A DNA stretch of 15,661 nucleotides from Pelagibacteraceae bacterium TMED65. Its GTDB lineage: Bacteria > Pseudomonadota > Alphaproteobacteria > TMED127. Made by a program: the position numbers and the translations under genes. Positions 7,000-14,319 of this stretch are shown piece after piece. The first letter of the stretch is position 1, and each line of letters opens with the position of its first letter. The notes beneath the pieces were generated by a model. It saw only the letters and a program-made list of their open reading frames with translations, was not told the origin of the DNA and did no database searches. The stretch lies in contig NHDS01000017.1 of NCBI GenBank assembly GCA_002167215.1, forward strand, positions 32,072 through 47,732, in the 5' to 3' direction.

Positions 7000-8030
7000 T
7001 ATCCGAGTTCTTTTAACTTCTTAAAGTAATTTTCCTCGCTTATCAACCCTCTTTCTCTCATGCTTTCCAAAGACTTAAGTGACACTTGGTTATTAGGAAT
7101 ATTATTGTTTGGTTCTGATACGACTTGATTTTGTTGGTAGTATCCGCTGTTATTTAATGGTGGACGAGGCATAGGGTAGTTGTTTGGATAAGGGAATTGA
7201 TTATTAATATCGTAAGGTCTTTGAATGTAAGGTGCCCCATATTGCTGATTAGGAGAGGGATAATATCCTCTATTTTGCTGATAAGGACTTCTAACAGATC
7301 TTAATTCTCTTCGCAAGTCCTGTAATTCCCTTTTAAGTTGTTCTACACCAATATTTGATCTTAAGGCCATTGTTTGTTCTTGTCTGGTTAGTGAAGCTCT
7401 GGGCCTAAGAGCTTGTGTTGAAAAAACCAACCAATCCTTTCTATTTTTTGCTGCTGCTGGTCTAAAAACACCTGAATTTGGTAGTGCACTCAATCTGTAT
7501 TTATTATTTATCGTTTGAAATCTTGAACCAGGTGCGTAAGGGTTTTGGCTTAAATCAGGATTAATTCCTGCACTAAGCATTGGATCAGTCTCAGAAATAT
7601 TTCCTTGTCTTAATATCGATCCAAAAATAAGGTTAAGTCCAGATTTATTATAAAAAATTCTTCCCGAAGTAACTTTATTAGCTGAAAGTCCCTTTTGCTT
7701 GTACCAACCCTCTAAAGTAAATACAACATCTTCGTCAGGCTTTGCCTCTTTTAAAGCTTCGCTAATAGCTTTTGAATATGAATATACTCTATCATCTGGG
7801 AAGAGGGCTTGTGGCTTTCCACCATAAGTAGTTAGTATCAGTTTTAGTGCTCCCTCAAGGCTATTTTGGTTGATATTGATAGGATGAATATTTTTTATTC
7901 TTTTATCTTCAGATTCAAGCTGGACTCTTTGATAGCCACTTTTGTAAAAAAACTTGTTGTCTTCAAAAATATTTATAGATGAACAACTAGTTAAAAAAAT
8001 TAAAAAAAATACTGATAATAAATTTTTCAT
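6996..8030 (-). CDS. Lipoprotein with Pro/Asn/Tyr-rich linker and C-terminal SHOCT-like segment
   Basis: The N-terminus is a lipoprotein signal: hydrophobic stretch then LTSC, with lipidation expected at C16. Residues after this form a globular region of about 200 residues that I do not recognise. Next is a charged, probably coiled-coil segment around 230 (LKRELQDLRRELRSVRS), then a long low-complexity linker rich in Pro, Asn, Tyr and Gln. The last 30 residues, including LESMRERGLISEENYFKKL, fit a SHOCT helix pair, a short oligomerisation-type motif often found at protein C-termini. Placement just after the porin terminator suggests its own promoter in the AT-rich spacer before 8030, though no Shine-Dalgarno sequence is visible. 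An envelope role is likely; the exact function is unknown. Confidence 0.7.
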   Translation of the reverse strand: MKNLLSVFFLIFLTSCSSINIFEDNKFFYKSGYQRVQLESEDKRIKNIHPININQNSLEGALKLILTTYGGKPQALFPDDRVYSYSKAISEALKEAKPDEDVVFTLEGWYKQKGLSANKVTSGRIFYNKSGLNLIFGSILRQGNISETDPMLSAGINPDLSQNPYAPGSRFQTINNKYRLSALPNSGVFRPAAAKNRKDWLVFSTQALRPRASLTRQEQTMALRSNIGVEQLKRELQDLRRELRSVRSPYQQNRGYYPSPNQQYGAPYIQRPYDINNQFPYPNNYPMPRPPLNNSGYYQQNQVVSEPNNNIPNNQVSLKSLESMRERGLISEENYFKKLKELGY

Positions 8031-8075
8031 ATAATTAAGATTTTCATCATATTGAAAAATAAATAAATAAAAAGG

Positions 8076-8108
8076 AAAAAAAAAAGGAGAGCCAGAAGCT
8101 CTCCTTTT
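8076..8108 (-). terminator. Intrinsic terminator of the porin gene
   Basis: The minus strand folds into an 11-bp stem, AAAAGGAGAGC with GCTCTCCTTTT, around a five-base loop (8093-8097). The T-rich arm continues into a run of ten T residues. It starts about 27 bases after the porin stop codon and precedes the lipoprotein gene, so it isolates strong porin transcription from its neighbour. Confidence 0.93.
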
Positions 8109-8135
8109 AAGTCTTAATGATATTGCTTGAAACTT

Positions 8136-9467
8136 CTACCAGAAGAAGAAAGCACCAACACCACCAAATGAATCTTCTTGTTCGTGGTCAGCAAGATACC
8201 AAGTTTTTTCTGTGTATCCGCCTTCAGCGATCAATCTGAAGTTATCAGTAACATTATGCCAAATCATACCAGAGTGCATAGTCTGATTATTCATTGTACC
8301 AAGGTTGTTCATATCACTACCTGTTTTGGTTAAGTAGTTACCACCATAAGAATAACCTACAGAAGTACCCTGACCGAAATCAAATGTACCTTGGATATAT
8401 CCACCATAAGTTTTTCTTTCTTTACCATCATCATCTAATGCACCAGTTGAAACAGCTGTGCCATTATTAACTTGTCTGATAGGTAAAAGTGAGTGTTGAC
8501 CTCTCATACCAAGACCAGAAGCATAGAAACCTGTAGCTACAAGTGAGAATCCTTCATAAGTAAGTTTTGTACCAAAACCTACACCAGCGGATTCGACACT
8601 CTCATCTTCATCATCCATATTAGCTTCAGTGGCTGTATCAATAGCTTTTCTAGCTGCGATCTGAGCGGTTGTTCTTCCAGTACTTTGGTATGTACCATCA
8701 ACCCAAAGGTTCATGCCAACACCAGTTTGGAAAAAATCACCGTTCCAAGTAATTTGAGCTTCAACTCTAGGACCATGGTGATCGGTAGCACTTACAGCTA
8801 CAGTATCTGCAGCTACGTCTTTTGGATCAAAGATACCAACTTTAGCACCGAAACCACTACCAAGTTCAGGAAGTGTCCATGATACTTGGGGTTGAAAATC
8901 TGTGTAAAGATAACCAATACCAATTCTACCAAGAGTAGTATTGTTGTTACCAGCACTAGCTGCTCCACCAACACCGAATAGTAGCATATCATTTAAAATC
9001 GCGTTACTTTGGTGAATACCAAGACTACGACCAACTAACACAGTACCAAAAAAACCAGATACTGAACCACTTGTTTCACGGATATTGATCTCGCCATTAC
9101 CTAATGCGTTTTCTCCTCCGTTCATGTGAGTATATAGACCAAGTCTTGCTGAAACATCTAAACCATTAGCTGTTGGAGCTTTAAGGGTCATACCCCAAAC
9201 ATTTGGTAAAAGACCTGTAACAATACTTGTTTCTGAGTTAGCAGCACCAACCACACCTGCATAGGTGTCAGCGGTGAATGCCTGTCCACCCGCAGTATCG
9301 GGTGCATCAGTTCCACTATTCTGCATAATGAATGCGTTTGCAGCACCATCAAATGAAACTTCCCAACCTTCTTGACTCATCAATAGAATTTTTGAATCAA
9401 CGTTTGTGGAAGCCAAAGCCATTACAGCAGGAATAGCAGCAACTGCTATTTTTTTAGAAATTTTCAT
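8136..9467 (-). CDS. Major outer-membrane porin
   Basis: General diffusion-type porin in the outer membrane. A signal peptide covers roughly residues 1-23 (MKISKKIAVAAIPAVMALAS). The mature protein starts with a strand typical of Gram-negative porins (GWEVSFDGAANAFIM), continues as repeating amphipathic strands separated by Gly/Asn/Asp-rich loops, includes an acidic stretch DDEDESVE near the middle, and ends in FGGVGAFFFW with a terminal aromatic as required for barrel assembly. At 443 residues it is in the range of 16-stranded porins. The ribosome binding site AGGAAGGA is strong, G+C is raised compared with neighbours, and a strong terminator follows; all point to very high expression. Pore selectivity cannot be read off. 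Confidence 0.9.
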   Translation of the reverse strand: MKISKKIAVAAIPAVMALASTNVDSKILLMSQEGWEVSFDGAANAFIMQNSGTDAPDTAGGQAFTADTYAGVVGAANSETSIVTGLLPNVWGMTLKAPTANGLDVSARLGLYTHMNGGENALGNGEINIRETSGSVSGFFGTVLVGRSLGIHQSNAILNDMLLFGVGGAASAGNNNTTLGRIGIGYLYTDFQPQVSWTLPELGSGFGAKVGIFDPKDVAADTVAVSATDHHGPRVEAQITWNGDFFQTGVGMNLWVDGTYQSTGRTTAQIAARKAIDTATEANMDDEDESVESAGVGFGTKLTYEGFSLVATGFYASGLGMRGQHSLLPIRQVNNGTAVSTGALDDDGKERKTYGGYIQGTFDFGQGTSVGYSYGGNYLTKTGSDMNNLGTMNNQTMHSGMIWHNVTDNFRLIAEGGYTEKTWYLADHEQEDSFGGVGAFFFW

Positions 9468-9481
9468 ATATTTCCTTCCTT

Positions 9482-9558
9482 AATTGTTAATATAAAAAAA
9501 TTGTTAATATATACTACATCATTAAGGTCCTAATAAAACTTAATATTAGTAATTGCTA
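9482..9558 (-). promoter_or_regulatory. Porin leader and upstream region with direct repeats
   Basis: A 13-base direct repeat, AATTGTTAATATA on the plus strand, occurs at 9482-9494 and 9499-9511, 17 bases apart. Further upstream, 9543-9558 reads TAGCAATTACTAATAT on the minus strand, one base different from a block upstream of proteorhodopsin. The repeats overlap the probable 5' leader just before the AGGAAGGA ribosome binding site, so they may bind a regulator or form RNA structure. Exact promoter boxes are not assignable by eye. Confidence 0.4.
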
Positions 9559-9573
9559 TAAAATTATCTTAAA

Positions 9574-9593
9574 TTGTTGTATTTTTACAACAA
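9574..9593 (-). terminator. Probable weak terminator after tonB
   Basis: Three bases past the tonB stop the minus strand shows 8-bp arms TTGTTGTA and TACAACAA with a four-base AAAA loop, followed by TTTAAG. The stem is AT-rich and the T-run short, so termination strength is doubtful, but the position at the end of a seven-gene operon and before the porin promoter region fits. Confidence 0.55.
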
Positions 9594-9596
9594 ATC

Positions 9597-10388
9597 CTAT
9601 TTTAATATAAAATTTACTGGTATTTTGATTTTTAATTTTCCTTCAGCATTCAAAACTTCTTTAGGTGGCGTTGGGAAAGAAAATTTTTTTAAGATTTTTA
9701 TTGTTGCCCTATACAATCTCTTTGGACTTTTATTTTCGAATTTTATATCTAGTAATTTTCCATTTTTATCTAGTGTGAGTACTGATAAAATTTTTCCTTG
9801 TTCTCTTCTTTTTATTGATTGAAGTGGGTATGATTTTGATGCCATTTTATTAATTTCAAATGAAATAAAAGTAAGATATTCGCTCAGAAGTTTGTCTACA
9901 ATTACCGATTTGCTCTCTAATGAAAATTTTTTTTTTACAGTTCTAACACTATTATTTTGTACGTTACTTTCAAAAATAGGTTCTTTTTTTTTTAAATTTT
10001 TAATTTCATTTTGTTGAATAAGTTTGTCTTCAATTTTTTCATTAGTTACCTTTTCAGGTTTTTTTATCTCTCTAGATTTTTCATCTTTAATTTTCTTCAG
10101 TGAAATTTGATCTTTTTCTTTTTCTAATTTCTTTTTTGAATCTTTTTTATCAGGAATTTGTTTCTTATTTTCAATCTCTTGTTTTTTAGGAATTTCTTTT
10201 GTTTCTAGATTTTTTATTTCTGGTTGCTTTAGTGTGGTTTGTGGTTTACTAAAACTGAATTCTTGGTATTCACTTAGATTTACAACGTATATTTCATTAT
10301 TTTTTTTTAAGCTAAAATTTGATATTAATACAAAATGTGTAAGTACCGAAAATATAATCGAAAAAGATAGTAATTTATAGTTACTCAT
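9597..10388 (-). CDS. tonB: TonB energy-transducing protein
   Basis: Inner-membrane-anchored periplasmic protein that carries proton-motive energy from ExbB/ExbD to outer-membrane receptors. The single N-terminal membrane helix (about 5-24) contains S14-x-x-x-H18, matching the conserved Ser and His in the TonB anchor. A linker of roughly 110 residues follows that is rich in Lys and Glu with only about six prolines, unlike the Pro-rich linker of enteric TonB. The C-terminal domain has YPLQSIKRREQGKI at 187-200, LTLDKNGKLLDIKF at 204-217 and a final PVNFIL strand, the TonB fold. The gene overlaps the second exbD by eight bases and ends the operon. TolA is less likely given the SxxxH motif and the absence of tolB and pal. 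Confidence 0.87.
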   Translation of the reverse strand: MSNYKLLSFSIIFSVLTHFVLISNFSLKKNNEIYVVNLSEYQEFSFSKPQTTLKQPEIKNLETKEIPKKQEIENKKQIPDKKDSKKKLEKEKDQISLKKIKDEKSREIKKPEKVTNEKIEDKLIQQNEIKNLKKKEPIFESNVQNNSVRTVKKKFSLESKSVIVDKLLSEYLTFISFEINKMASKSYPLQSIKRREQGKILSVLTLDKNGKLLDIKFENKSPKRLYRATIKILKKFSFPTPPKEVLNAEGKLKIKIPVNFILK

Positions 10389-10791
10389 TTTTTGATTCTG
10401 AAACTTTTATATAAACTTTTTTTAGATTACCATCTTTTAGCTTTTTAATAATTTCGTTAAATGTTGAAACTTTTGCATTTTTATCAATATCGATTGTATG
10501 TTTTATTTCAGTTGAATTAATAAACTTTGAAACATCCTCAACTGTAATTATTTCATTTTCATAGATAATTTCATTTTCGTTATTGATAATAAATGTAACT
10601 TCGTCTTTGACAAATTCAATTTCTTGTCCAAATTCTGATACAGGCCTTTCGACTTTAATAGAGTTTTTTTTAGAAACGACACCCGTTAAAAGAAAAAAAA
10701 TTAATAATAAGAAAATAAGATTGATCATTGGGATCAAGTTAATTGTGTCACTCAATTTTTTTTTTTGGATTCTAGATTTATTCTTTATCAT
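10381..10791 (-). CDS. ExbD-family protein lacking the catalytic aspartate
   Basis: Second of two adjacent ExbD/TolR-type proteins (136 residues): short basic cytoplasmic tail, one membrane helix at about 18-37, then a periplasmic domain. The helix reads NLIPMINLIFLLLIFF, and the position that is Asp in ion-conducting ExbD, TolR and MotB homologues is Asn (N24, codon AAT). The upstream paralogue keeps Asp. The reading frame is intact and overlaps both neighbours (14 bases with exbD1, 8 with tonB), so this is not decay of an unused gene. ExbD works as a dimer within an ExbB pentamer, so a heterodimer with one proton-active subunit is a reasonable inference. No symbol is given because its role may differ from a canonical ExbD. 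Confidence 0.85.
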   Translation of the reverse strand: MIKNKSRIQKKKLSDTINLIPMINLIFLLLIFFLLTGVVSKKNSIKVERPVSEFGQEIEFVKDEVTFIINNENEIIYENEIITVEDVSKFINSTEIKHTIDIDKNAKVSTFNEIIKKLKDGNLKKVYIKVSESKNE

Positions 10792-11179
10792 TTGAAAAAC
10801 TTACATTGATGATCTTATTTGTTTTTAGTAAGTCCAACAATTTTATTAGTAACTGAATCTTAGTTTTTTTGTCATTCAAGATAACAACTCTTTCAAACGT
10901 TAGCTCATTCCACTTTTTAAAAAAATTATATTCTAAGTCTTTCGTACTAAGTTGTTTGTCTTGGTAAATTATCTTGTTATCTCGAAGGTAAATAACCATG
11001 ATTTTATTATCAATAACATTATTGTTTATTTCTTTTTGTTTTAGAACCGAAAAGCTTATTTGATGGTTCTTACTAAAATTTGTCGCTAGCATGAAGAAAA
11101 CTAACATCAAGAATATTATATCAATGAGCGGAATTATATTAATTCTTGTCTGCTTTGATTTGATTTTTAACTTTAACAT
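10778..11179 (-). CDS. exbD: ExbD biopolymer transport protein
   Basis: Proton-channel partner of ExbB, 133 residues. The N-terminus has a basic tail, then a single helix with N-I-I-P-L-I-D20-I-I-F; D20 matches the essential Asp of the ExbD/TolR family. A periplasmic domain of about 90 residues follows. The frame stays open upstream to 11323, but the ATG at 11179 is chosen because the family's conserved region begins a dozen residues later and the longer frame would run 145 bases into exbB. With this start the gene lies two bases after the exbB stop and overlaps the second exbD by 14 bases, giving an exbB-exbD-exbD-tonB order. Confidence 0.88.
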   Translation of the reverse strand: MLKLKIKSKQTRINIIPLIDIIFLMLVFFMLATNFSKNHQISFSVLKQKEINNNVIDNKIMVIYLRDNKIIYQDKQLSTKDLEYNFFKKWNELTFERVVILNDKKTKIQLLIKLLDLLKTNKIINVSFSNDKE

Positions 11180-11181
11180 TA

Positions 11182-11799
11182 TTATTGAATAGCAATTAAT
11201 TTTCTGAAAAGTAAATCTATGTTGAGAGAATGTTTGTTTATTTTTTTTTCTAAAAAATAGTGACTTACTAATGCTGGAATTGCGACTATCAACCCCATAG
11301 CTGTTGTTAAAAGTGCCGTCCAAATTCCACCTGCTAATATTGATGGATCAACTAGACTTCCTCCAAGTTCTAACTCATTAAAAGAATCAATCATACCGAT
11401 AACTGTTCCTAATAATCCGATTAACGGACTTACTTGTGAAATAATTTCAAGTGAGGGTAAAAGTGATTGCTGCTTATTAAATTCTATATCAACTATTGAA
11501 TTAATCTCTTCTTCAATTTCCTGTTTTGGTTTGTTTTCATTAAGTAAATTTAGAATTTGCTTAAGCAAGTTTCTAGAAGACCTTGGAACGAGACTAATAA
11601 AATTTTCCTCTACTTCTTTTAAAGTGATTTTTTGATTTGCCTCATTAATAATTTCTATTAACTTATCAAAGTCTAAACTCTTAAAAAAATAAATCTCTAA
11701 ATATTTATATATTACAATAGCCAAAGTGATAATCGATAGAAAAAATAAAAAAGAAAATATGATACCGCCTTTATCTATGTATGTTAAAAAAAAATCCAT
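11182..11799 (-). CDS. exbB: ExbB proton channel protein (MotA/TolQ/ExbB family)
   Basis: Inner-membrane pentameric channel subunit that, with ExbD, uses the proton gradient to drive TonB. Three membrane helices are visible: about 12-32, 120-140 and 158-182. Conserved family motifs are SPLIGLLGTVIGM at 124-136 with T132, and WTALLTTAMGLIVAIPA at 160-176 with T165/T166; threonines at these sites line the proton path. The 205-residue length suits ExbB. A GAGA ribosome binding site precedes the ATG. The start is 16 bases after the stop of the ABC ATPase gene and the stop is two bases before exbD, so it appears to be the fourth gene of a seven-gene operon. Confidence 0.9.
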   Translation of the reverse strand: MDFFLTYIDKGGIIFSFLFFLSIITLAIVIYKYLEIYFFKSLDFDKLIEIINEANQKITLKEVEENFISLVPRSSRNLLKQILNLLNENKPKQEIEEEINSIVDIEFNKQQSLLPSLEIISQVSPLIGLLGTVIGMIDSFNELELGGSLVDPSILAGGIWTALLTTAMGLIVAIPALVSHYFLEKKINKHSLNIDLLFRKLIAIQ

Positions 11800-11815
11800 T
11801 TAATCTCTTTATTTG

Positions 11816-12565
11816 TTAAATAAGTCCTTTTAGTAATGATGGAAATTTATTTTTTAAAAATGCATACTCTTCCTGAATATCATTATTGTCAATAGATAGA
11901 TTTTTCCTTTTCGATTTAACTTTATGTTCATATACAACAGAGGCAGGCCTTTTTGAGAAAAAAATTATTCTGTCTCCTAAAAGGATGGCTTCTTTAAGAT
12001 TATGGGTAATAAGAATTATGGTTAAAGGATTGTCTTTCCAATAATTAAGAAGAACATCATATAAACTCTCTGAGGTTGGTTGATCCAGAGAAATAAATGG
12101 TTCATCCATCAACAGGATTTTTGGATTTCTTGCTAAAGCTCTTGCTAAAGAAACTTTTCTTCTCATACCCCCGGAGATTGATTTAGGAAAATAATTCTGA
12201 AATTCAAAAAGATCAAAACTATTTAATAATTCATCGATCCTTTTTTTATCTTTTTTTTCATCACAAACTAACTCTATATTCTCTCTAACTGTTAACCATG
12301 GAAGAAGTCTTGAAGTTTGGAATACGTATCCAAAATTTTCATCAATATTTAGTTTTTTTTTATCTAAACGAATAGTTTGATGATCAGTTTCAATTAATCC
12401 ACCTATGATATTCATTAATGTGGTTTTTCCACAACCTGATGGACCAACAATACAAACAAATTCATTATTTTTTATTGAAATATTTATATTTTTTAATACT
12501 TCGACTTCTGACTTGTCATGTACATTGAAAAAACTTTTTTTCTTTATTTCGATTTCAAAAGTCAA
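11816..12565 (-). CDS. ABC transporter ATPase, NitT/TauT-type importer
   Basis: Cytoplasmic ATPase that powers the adjacent permease. All nucleotide-binding motifs are present: Walker A GPSGCGKTT at 41-49, Q-loop Q83, signature SGGMRRKVSLARA from 131, Walker B LLMDEP at 151-156 and switch His H188. The SGGMR variant of the signature, the PWLTV after the Q-loop and the 249-residue length are usual for ATPases of the nitrate/taurine/sulfonate/pyrimidine group (SsuB, TauB, ThiZ). It follows the permease gene by six bases and is followed by exbB after 16. Substrate is set by the binding protein, not this subunit. Confidence 0.92.
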   Translation of the reverse strand: MTFEIEIKKKSFFNVHDKSEVEVLKNINISIKNNEFVCIVGPSGCGKTTLMNIIGGLIETDHQTIRLDKKKLNIDENFGYVFQTSRLLPWLTVRENIELVCDEKKDKKRIDELLNSFDLFEFQNYFPKSISGGMRRKVSLARALARNPKILLMDEPFISLDQPTSESLYDVLLNYWKDNPLTIILITHNLKEAILLGDRIIFFSKRPASVVYEHKVKSKRKNLSIDNNDIQEEYAFLKNKFPSLLKGLI

Positions 12566-12571
12566 AGTTTT

Positions 12572-13321
12572 CTATCTCCATATTGAGATTTTTTTTTCAA
12601 ATGGTCTCACTAAAATAAACTCTACAAAAATTATTAAGAGTACAAATACCAAAGTATAAGCTAAAATTCCAGAGATATCGAAAAATTGGAAAAAGCCAAA
12701 TAACTTAAAACCCACCCCATTACTTCTTCCTAAAAGTTCTACAACCAAAACAATTTTCCAAATCAAAGACAAACCTGATCTTGCTGATGATAGAAGATAA
12801 GGAAAGAGTTGAGGTAAAATAACTTTAAAAAAAAATTTTTTTTGAGAAATTTTATAAAACTTGGCGACATCTATATAATCTTTTTCGATAGATCTAGCTC
12901 CTTCTCTCATTATTACAGCCACCATTGGAATTTTATTTAAAGAAACTGCAAGAATAGCAGCAACTTCATTCAAACCAAACCAGACATAACACAGAATAAT
13001 AATAACCAATGCAGGAACGTTTAGACCCAAAATTAGCCAATCATCTAAAAAAGCATTTAGTTTCAAATTTCTGCCCATATATATACCGAAAACTGTGCCA
13101 ATCAACATTGCAATTATAAAAGATAGTACAACTCGTTTAAGAGTTATTGCTGTATGAAAAAAGAGTTCATTATTTTCAGATTCTTCGATGATTTTCATCA
13201 TTACATCTTTAGGACCTGGTAACAGATCAACCTGAATAAAGTAGCTTGAGATTTGCCATAATCCAAAGAAAATTAAGATTGAAGCAATCCTAATAATTGC
13301 ATTTGGATTTCCCTTTTCCAT
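12572..13321 (-). CDS. ABC transporter permease, NitT/TauT-type importer
   Basis: Integral inner-membrane subunit forming the import channel. About six hydrophobic segments are visible over 249 residues. The cytoplasmic EAA-type loop, which docks with the ATPase, reads as EGARSIEKDYIDVAKFYKIS followed by FFKVILPQLFPYL; the I-L-P-x-x-x-P/Y spacing and the preceding 'P-M-V-A-V-I-M-R-E-G' helix are typical of SsuC/TauC-like permeases. The start ATG lies two bases after the stop of the binding-protein gene, implying coupled translation. Three components in the order binding protein, permease, ATPase make a complete importer. Confidence 0.9.
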   Translation of the reverse strand: MEKGNPNAIIRIASILIFFGLWQISSYFIQVDLLPGPKDVMMKIIEESENNELFFHTAITLKRVVLSFIIAMLIGTVFGIYMGRNLKLNAFLDDWLILGLNVPALVIIILCYVWFGLNEVAAILAVSLNKIPMVAVIMREGARSIEKDYIDVAKFYKISQKKFFFKVILPQLFPYLLSSARSGLSLIWKIVLVVELLGRSNGVGFKLFGFFQFFDISGILAYTLVFVLLIIFVEFILVRPFEKKISIWR

Positions 13322-13323
13322 TT

Positions 13324-14319
13324 TTATTGAGACCAGAAAGTACCCGGTGAGAGAGTTTTTGCTTTACCAACCAATTCACGTCCCCCTATCTTTGATAGAA
13401 TGGAATATAATTTTTTCGATCCTTCTATTTGTCTGGTGGTGAAATCAGTGGGAGGTATACCTTCTCTATAAACATCACGAAGGCTTAGGAAAAGATTATC
13501 ATCTTTGGCATTCATAAAGGGACGGACTTTGTTCCAAATCTCATCAGACTCGAGCATGATTTTTTTAGTATCCTTTGAAACATTGAGAAATTTATTTAAT
13601 AAATCTGATTTCCCCTTTGCCCAGTTATCTTTGAAAACCCAACCTATAACCGGGATACCTCTGGGTAGTTGCAATTTCTGTAAAATATCAGTTATATTTA
13701 TAACTTTAACGAACTTCTCATTTGTAAGAAGTTTAGCTTGATAAGGCCAATAGGTTAAGATTGCATCGAAACTGTTTTGTTCAATTTTTTTATTTAATAA
13801 AGGTGGAGCACCAAAAATTTGTCTACTTACATCTTTTAATTCCATTCCGTATTGTTTTTTAAAATATGCTCTAAAAATAAGCCATCCTTTATCTACTTGG
13901 CCTCCAGCAATACCAATTTTTTTTCCTTCTAAATCTGTTTCATTTATTATTTTAGAATCTTTTGATGCTATCAGCCCTCCAGCTGCCATAGAGTGGGGAA
14001 CGAAAGTAAACAATCTTCCTTCATTTCTTTGACGAGATACCCAAAACCAGTCAGTAACAATCATATCTACAGCACCACCTTGCAACGCAACTGCTGCGGC
14101 ATTTTTACTGGCCAGCTCGATAATCTCTAAATTAAAGCCATTTTTGGTATCAAGTTCCAAATCTTTTATTAATTTGAGTTCCCAGTTTACGCTACCGTAT
14201 TGAAGTGAGCCAATCTTCAATGTAGGTTCTTCACTAAATGATGGTTTTGCAAATAGCATTAAAATAGAGCAAAACAGAATGTTTTGTAAAATAACTTTAA
14301 ATTTATTTTTGCCAAGCAT
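13324..14319 (-). CDS. ABC transporter substrate-binding protein, SsuA/ThiY-like
   Basis: Periplasmic binding protein that delivers substrate to the importer. Residues 1-29 form a signal peptide with probable cleavage after KPSFS. The mature protein starts LKIGSLQYGSVNWELKLI, a first strand and helix usual in SsuA/ThiY (NMT1-like) proteins, followed by ALQGGAVDMIVTDWFWV around 80-96, where the family probes the ligand site, then DLEGKKIGIAGGQVDKGW and DAILTYWPYQAKLL. Known ligands in this superfamily include sulfonates, nitrate, pyrimidine thiamine precursors and riboflavin; the sequence alone does not choose among them. It is the first gene of the apparent operon, divergent from tusA, with no clear Shine-Dalgarno sequence before the ATG. 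Confidence 0.87.
   Translation of the reverse strand: MLGKNKFKVILQNILFCSILMLFAKPSFSEEPTLKIGSLQYGSVNWELKLIKDLELDTKNGFNLEIIELASKNAAAVALQGGAVDMIVTDWFWVSRQRNEGRLFTFVPHSMAAGGLIASKDSKIINETDLEGKKIGIAGGQVDKGWLIFRAYFKKQYGMELKDVSRQIFGAPPLLNKKIEQNSFDAILTYWPYQAKLLTNEKFVKVINITDILQKLQLPRGIPVIGWVFKDNWAKGKSDLLNKFLNVSKDTKKIMLESDEIWNKVRPFMNAKDDNLFLSLRDVYREGIPPTDFTTRQIEGSKKLYSILSKIGGRELVGKAKTLSPGTFWSQ

Noticed and set aside
9574..9822. Plus-strand open frame starting in the tonB-porin spacer
   Set aside because: Most of it is antisense to the TonB C-terminal domain, it has no ribosome binding site, and its first part is better explained by the hairpin after tonB.
11180..11323. Longer N-terminus for ExbD1, starting at 11323
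   Set aside because: The extra 48 residues overlap exbB in another frame, have no membrane or family character, and the ATG at 11179 puts the ExbD helix at the expected distance.
9597..11799. Reading the cluster as Tol-Pal (tolQ, tolR, tolA)
   Set aside because: No tolB, pal or ybgC is present, the last gene has the TonB anchor motif SxxxH and a TonB-like C-terminal domain, and two ExbD genes are atypical for Tol.
11816..14319. Assigning the importer to taurine, sulfonate, nitrate or thiamine precursor
   Set aside because: Binding-protein similarity stops at superfamily level by eye, and the neighbours are Ton genes rather than a catabolic or biosynthetic gene that would name the substrate.
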